Notes under the pieces: model-generated | Database searches by the model: none | Seen by the model: the letters and a program-made list of their open reading frames with translations, nothing else | Told to the model about the DNA's origin: nothing | Origin: Larix kaempferi | Lineage: Eukaryota > Streptophyta > Pinopsida > Pinales > Pinaceae | Assembly (NCBI GenBank): GCA_027924585.1 | Contig: BSBM01000361.1 | Coordinates: forward strand, 70,789,501 to 70,853,500 | Direction: 5' to 3' | Length of the DNA: 64,000 nucleotides | Position numbers and translations under genes: made by a program | In this document: positions 58,870 through 64,000 of the stretch, piece after piece | How positions within the stretch are numbered: the first letter of the stretch is position 1 | How the letters are laid out: every line of letters begins with the position of its first letter

Positions 58870-60335
58870 TGTTGGTCACTCTATATGTCAGTTAATTAAA
58901 GCTAACACATAGAATGGTCAATATAAATTGTCAAACCCAGGAAGGTCTTTTATTTCAAAGGCAATAAGCACAATCTATGCATAAACAGATCGAGCAGTTG
59001 ATTTACTGAATGTAAATAATGATCCTACCTATGTTTCTAGCCAACTCGTTCCCTAAGAACACTAATCTAATTCATACATGTAAGAATCCAAAAGAAAGCA
59101 ACTTCCCTAGAGAAATCAACCCAGCAAGTTAATGATCTAATGATGAAATGAAACTAGATTACTTTTGCAAGAAGTTAAATCCTATAATTATCAAACTACA
59201 ACATTCAATCTTTACCAAAATGATCCATCCATTAGCTACTATAACTCTACCATTATCTGTCTAATCTATGAATGCAATTGAAGATACAACAACAACCAGA
59301 ATTAAAACACAAGCTTGAACTCTAATTGATAATTAATGGAAATCCTAGAAAGCATAAACAACTAGAAGATAATTGGAATTGAGTTTGGCAATCACAGCTG
59401 ATTAAAACACACATGCAAATTAATTAAATTATCCTACACAGTCGACTGTCACACCACTCTGTTACAACTATTCAAGATGCAATTGTAAACTACCAGAAAG
59501 GAAATCTAACTCTGTTACAACTACCAATACTGTCTGCAATCATTCCACACCACACAACAGAAGTAAAACTAAACTACTCTACCTACTTAAACCGGCTATC
59601 TCTGTGAGAAGGCGGACCTTGGCCTTCTAACAAAGATGTCCAGAGTCACAGCAAATTAAGACACAGAAATGAAGAACTCTGCTCTCATATTATTGATGGA
59701 AGATCATGAGTCTCAGTGCTTTGTTACAACTTACATAAGTAATGATTGTCCAACCCCAGGCTACGAGAGCCTTCTGGAATTTATACAAAGAGAAACAGTT
59801 TCAGATCCACTAAAATCGCGCAGCAATGAATATCTATGATCTTCATGCTGTGGAGTTACAGCTAACTGATACAGCTGTGTGCACAAGGGCTGTTAATCAT
59901 GAATAATGTTGTTGCTTGAACAATCAATGGGTCAACAGACTCAACAACTGAGACGTGACCTATCTGTTGTAGCTAGGTTCTGTTCAATGGATTCTGTTAT
60001 GACGAGGATCTGTTACAGCTCACGTGGAGGATGAACTGTTCCTTGGAGTATGAAGCATTAGGCTTGAAAGAGTAACAACTGGCACTACTTGGCTGATACA
60101 CCTGCACTTTAGATTTGAACTAAATAAACTCACAAGTGTTATCATAAACTGAAGGTTAGGATTCGAATCTTCACAATCTTCGACATAAAAATAAATAAGG
60201 CAATAACAAATTATACCTGTCAATATCATTGATTGATTTGGAAAAGACATGGATATAGCTCATGAAAGTAGGATAAAATCAGGGCAAAATGATGTAATAA
60301 GGGTGGCCAAAAAGGGACATTTCCTGGACCCAACA
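58870..60335 (-). repeat. 5' LTR of element E
   Basis: 1466 bp, the partner of 29798-31264. The conserved TATAAAT on minus (59785-59779) marks a probable promoter. Many differences from the partner are C/T or G/A. Confidence 0.93.
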
Positions 60336-60340
60336 AGGAA

Positions 60341-61885
60341 CAGGGGACATATCAGGTTGAACAACAACATCAATATCCCCTTCTACCTTCTGCAGTCCCT
60401 CTGGGATATGAGAGGGAAGGTAGTACAAGGAAAGGAGCACATGTTGGCTCATCACAGACTAATCAAGCTGATCATTTGCGAAGAATTGAAGGTTCAAATC
60501 ACAGAATTCTCATTGGAAGAATTTGTCTTGGTCTCGGTTGAATATGTCTAAGGGATGAAAGGCACGCCAAATATAGGCATAACCCTTGCCTCAGAATCAA
60601 AGGAGAAAAAATCCACTACTGCATGAGGAGTCAAATGAAAAATCAACCTAGATAGTGGTAATGAGGTGATGGCCAAAACTCTTATCAAAATAAAGCACTC
60701 ATGGGATACCTCCCACCAGAAAACCTCAGGGACACATGTTGGAAATTAAAGGTTGATGCAGTAGAGCGGGAGGTTGGTACAATAGGCCAGGTCCAAGAAG
60801 ATATAAAATAAAGGAAAAGAAGGAAGCCCCACAATACAGGACCTGTCAGGCTCTGAAGATAATGGGGCAGAATAGGAAAATCCTTCTACACCTATAGAGG
60901 AAGACACCTTCCAGCAGAACTTTGCGAATGAAAAGATGAACACTGAAAAGGATGATCAACTGATCGAAGCATTGAGTGATATGGAGAAGGTTAGAGAGGA
61001 GTTGGCTGCCATGAAAATCGAAGCATGACTCCACATAAACCAATCCGTTTCTTCGGCTTCGCCACCATTCATGCACGAAAAGACCCAAATCCTAAAAATG
61101 CAGCACATGGGTCAATTAAAGCAGATGGAACAACATAATTTGACACTGAAAGAAAAATTAGGGCAAGCCTAGGAGGAATTGACCCAGAAATACCAATGAA
61201 TCCTACAGTTAGAGGACATTCTAGCCATCACTGCCATCATAAATGAAGAAATACTGGGTATAGGCCACCATCCCGGGTCTACACACTCTATCTAAAGGAA
61301 AAATGGGGCCAGTTCCAATTGCAAAGGCTGATGCAGGGTTTACCCTTGGATTTAACCACTCGTAAGCAGTTTGTAGAAACCTCCATAGCGTGCACTGAGT
61401 TAGAAAAAGACCAGTTATGTGAATTCCTCCTGCACAATCTAGTGGTACTAGACTCGCCAAATTGGTCACCGAACCCCTACATGGGTGATTTCCAACTTAG
61501 GGTGATGTCCTCTTGGATGAATCATGAAGTAGAAAAAGCCCAAGATGTTCATCTCTACCAAGTAGGAGAATGGAAGAATCCGCTATGGATAAGGGTTGAA
61601 GATACACATCCTGAGAAGGTGATTCAGGATCATTCTCCTATAACCTACGATGAGGATCTGATCCCCATCCTTCCCGAGAAGCAGCAGGATTCAATCTCAC
61701 ACTTCGACAACACCACCCAGAGAAACTTTAGAGAAGTTCAAGAATATATCATTGATAGGTGGAAAAGAATTTCAAAGGACTTGAAAAAGTGGGAGCCTCA
61801 CTCCCCCCATAGGTTGGAAGTCGCACTCACCAAAGCAAGGTTGTACAGGGAGTCCTTGATAAAGAACCAACTCAAATGGATATGA
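60341..61885 (+). pseudogene. Post-integrase ORF of element F, 3' part
   Basis: 60341-60551 has RLNNNINIPFYLLQSL and HHRLIKLIICEEL then FSLEEFVLV, matching E at 34300-34120. A decayed middle follows, with a coiled-coil-like stretch near 60960-61200 (SDMEKVREELAAM). 61319-61885 gives 188 residues with LPLDLTTRKQFVET, LCEFLLHNLV and DFQLRVMSSWMNHE, matching the C-terminal domain of E (FDLATADQFLETF, LLCDLYLHD, VQLRAFSSF). The last 90 residues, with WKRISKDLKKWEPH, have no partner that I can see in E. Function unknown. Confidence 0.72.
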
Positions 61886-62591
61886 ATGATTTAATCCCAC
61901 CTTTATTTCTTCCTCTGGATATTAAGGAATAGATTGATGAGGATGAGGAAAGGAGGACCTGGGCCAAAGAAGAAAAGAGCCAAGTGTTAGAAAAACAGGA
62001 TCGCAGAGCAATGACAATAAACACAAATGCAAATATAATCACACATACACATTACAAGAGAGACACAGGTATGTCATGGTCCACCCAACTTGGGCTACGT
62101 CCACACTTAAGTTGCTAGTCCTTATTATTATTCCATCCAACAAAGTGAAGGGATACAGCCTGTAGCACAATCGCTGCACTTCCTCTTCATTGTCTCATAG
62201 TCTCTCTTCCTGATCTTAGAGATATTTACAATGCATAAAACCTAATACATCAACCCTATCCATGTTACAATGTCTTTCTTTTATAAGGGAAATACAATGG
62301 GAAATACCACGGGTTACCCAAAAACCATGGGCCCGAAAACTGGTGGCAAAAACAACCCCAAAATTTTCCTCGGACTCCCTGGGGATCATGCCGGTATCAT
62401 AACCAAACCTGTGGTATGGACATGGCTGAATAATAATATCTATGAATCTGGAGATTAGGCTCCATAACCAACACCAAGGTTATTATAGACAGGAAGGGGC
62501 TCCTAGATTTGTTTCCTGGGATATCAGGGAGGCCATCGTGTAGTAGGATGAGTCACCCAAGGATGGGTAACATATTCAATTTCGGGGGAGA
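61886..62591 (+). other. 3' untranslated region and purine tract of element F
   Basis: No coding signal. The frame at 62270-62458 is short and unrecognised. It ends in ttcgggggaga (62581-62591), the purine tract before the 3' LTR. Confidence 0.65.
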
Positions 62592-64000
62592 TGATGAGCA
62601 CAAGATATAGGTACTCCATAGACTCCTTTTAGGCCACACATAAGCGAAGAAAGGATAAGAAAGTACCTCTTTCTGTAGGGGAGAATGCATTTTGGTTGAT
62701 GATTAAATGAAGTAATTTAGCAATTATCTTTTCCTATGTTTTAGCATTTTTATTTCCTAATCATATGAATGAAGACATGTGTGGACAGGGCGCAGGTGAC
62801 TTGGAAGAATAACAAATGAGCAAGCTCCAAACTGAAGATCGCAAGAGACACAACGATCCCATTTTCTCCTCATTTGTAGGAAAGAATCCTGTTATTCAGG
62901 ATCATGATTTTCAATGTAAAGCTAGGTTAGGAGCAATGATAAATAATGACCTCTTGAGTAGCAGGGGGTCTGGAGACATTTTCTAAAACACAATCTTCAG
63001 CATTTTCGTAGTTGAGACATCTTTGTTTTACATTTTCTATAGCATGGATTTATGAAATGATAATGAAAGACCAGCATTCTATTAATCTTGTGAGTTCATA
63101 ATTTTCTTTCCCTCTTGAGATATTTGTTAGGGAGATCCTGCTCACATTAGGAAAATTTTGAGGTAAAAGATGGGCCTCAAAATAAAAAAATATACCATAA
63201 AAATTTACTCTACAAGAACCAATAGGATCCAAGATGATGATGTCAACCATAAGGGTAAAATTTGTAAAACCAATTGGAGAAAAAAACAAAAAACTATTTT
63301 TTCTTATTGTATTTTTGACATATCTCCTTAACGATTTACCCAAATTTCAAGTTTGGGCACTCGTTGGATGTGTATTTACATACTTCTGAGGCACCCATGA
63401 AATGAAAAAAATGAAAATTTCAATATCCAAACGTATTTTAATATTAAAATGCATTTTTTTGTTGAAATTTTCATTTTTTCATGTCGTGGGTGCATCAAAA
63501 GTATGTAGTGTGGGTATAGGTTGGATGCGGAATTAAAATCCGCAACCAACGAGTGCCCAAACTTGAAATTTGGGTAAACCGTTAAAGAAATATGTCAAAA
63601 ATACGATAAGAAAAAGTAGTTTTTATTTTTCCCCTTTAAAATTTAGAACTCTTATTTTATTATTTCCCTTAGGAGGCCCATTTTAGACCTCAAAACTCCC
63701 CTAATGATACGTAGATCAAGATTTTCGTGCTTTGTTTCAAGTATTTCTCATGCATTCTATTAATTATTTCCATCATCATTGTGCGTGAATGAACCCTTGC
63801 ATTCTTTCAAATATCAAATTTCGATTTCAGCACAAGCACTTTTCTTTCTGTAGTTCAATAACATTGCATTTGTAGTTCTATAGTGCTCTGTCTGTAGTCC
63901 TGTGCATGCCATCCGCAAAGGCGAATTTCATATCTGAATTTTGATTTTTACAGCATTTCCATATCAAGGCCAGATCTATGTTTTCGTGCTTCCAAGATAA
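62592..64000 (+). repeat. 3' LTR of element F (cut by window end)
   Basis: TGATGAGCACAAGATATAGG aligns with 17128 onward. After removal of the foldback element (63145-63706), the remainder aligns with 17696-17968. The LTR continues past the window. Confidence 0.88.
63145..63706. mobile_element. 562-bp foldback (MITE-like) element in the F 3' LTR
   Basis: Absent from the matching place of the 5' LTR (17695/17696), so it inserted after F did. Its ends are inverted repeats (cattaggaaaattttgaggt and, read from the other end, cattaggggagttttgaggt). Complementarity continues inward: tacccaaatttcaagtttgg near 63340 pairs with ccaaacttgaaatttgggta near 63570, up to a palindromic centre attttaatattaaaat (63435-63450). 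Almost the whole element folds on itself. No TSD is clear: removing exactly 63145-63706 restores the empty-site sequence ctcaatacg. No ORF, so non-autonomous; the superfamily is not determined. Confidence 0.82.

Larger units (their letters stand above)
29798..60335 (-). mobile_element. Athila-like gypsy element E, nested in F, host of C and D
   Basis: Minus-strand Ty3/gypsy element bounded by 1467/1466-bp LTRs and a perfect 5-bp TSD. Without C, D and the 400-bp duplication it is about 13.9 kb. Right to left its order is LTR, tRNA-Asp-like primer site, gag (split by D), gag tail and protease (split by C), RT-RNase H, integrase, tandem-repeat spacer, a long post-integrase ORF, purine tract and LTR. 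The LTRs differ at about 87 sites (roughly 6%) by hand count. It is related to F, but its LTRs and repeats differ. Confidence 0.93.
17128..64000 (+). mobile_element. Athila-like gypsy element F, host of G and E, right end outside window
   Basis: Plus-strand Ty3/gypsy element. The 5' LTR starts at 17128 and a tRNA-Asp-like primer site lies at 18740. Then follow gag, protease, RT-RNase H, integrase (after insertion G), a spacer and a post-integrase ORF split by E. A purine tract ends at 62591 and the 3' LTR runs from 62592 past the window end. RNase H precedes integrase and the RT, RNase H and integrase blocks resemble Athila (for example LLQEFDI, NVVADFLSRL). All coding parts carry stops and frameshifts. 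The right-hand TSD cannot be checked. Confidence 0.88.

Overview
This window looks like intergenic DNA from a large-genome seed plant. Everything I can identify is a plant LTR retrotransposon, a piece of one, or a small foldback element. I found no host protein gene, rRNA or tRNA. Plant origin rests on Athila-type Ty3/gypsy elements with tRNA-Asp-like primer sites, a chromodomain-bearing Tekay/Del-like gypsy element, Copia elements primed by initiator-Met tRNA, and many CAG-to-TAG nonsense changes of the kind plant CHG methylation produces. A conifer or similar giant genome is plausible, but the sequence alone does not settle it.

The layout is two stacks of nested insertions, dated relative to each other by target-site duplications (TSDs). 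Stack 1 (1-17127): an old gypsy gag (H, 1-1487, resuming at 16013) was hit by Copia element B (1488-16012, +, TSD cattt). B was then hit by a second member of the same family, A, in the opposite orientation (8005-15269, -, TSD atgac). A stretch that looks like the end of a Tat/Ogre-like LTR with its primer site follows (16149-17029). Stack 2 (17128 to beyond 64000): Athila-like element F (+) carries a 4.1-kb non-coding TG...CA insertion G (23103-27246, TSD aggac) and Athila-like element E (29798-60335, -, TSD aggaa). E carries Copia element C (40130-47239, -) and chromovirus D (48012-57155, -, TSD tggag). The 3' LTR of F, cut by the window end, contains a 562-bp foldback element (63145-63706).

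By my hand counts the LTR pairs differ at about 3/605 (A), 12/647 (B), 18/1620 (D), 25/646 (C) and 87/1467 (E) sites, which agrees with the nesting order. D is the best-preserved autonomous element: gag-protease-RT-RNase H and integrase-chromodomain share one frame, broken by a single TAG. A, B and C are a non-autonomous Copia family with only integrase and RT scraps, an RNase H and long tandem-repeat tails; recent copies must have been mobilised in trans. E and F have decayed gag-pol plus a long ORF after integrase whose two ends are conserved between them.

The points most worth a second look are: the B/A head-on arrangement, which makes a natural giant inverted repeat of one Copia family; the 400-bp duplication and absent TSD around C, best explained by unequal crossing-over between two insertions; the 31-bp palindromic array in the leader of D; the strong bias of stop codons toward TAG; and the foldback element. 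I see no convincing new protein-coding system.
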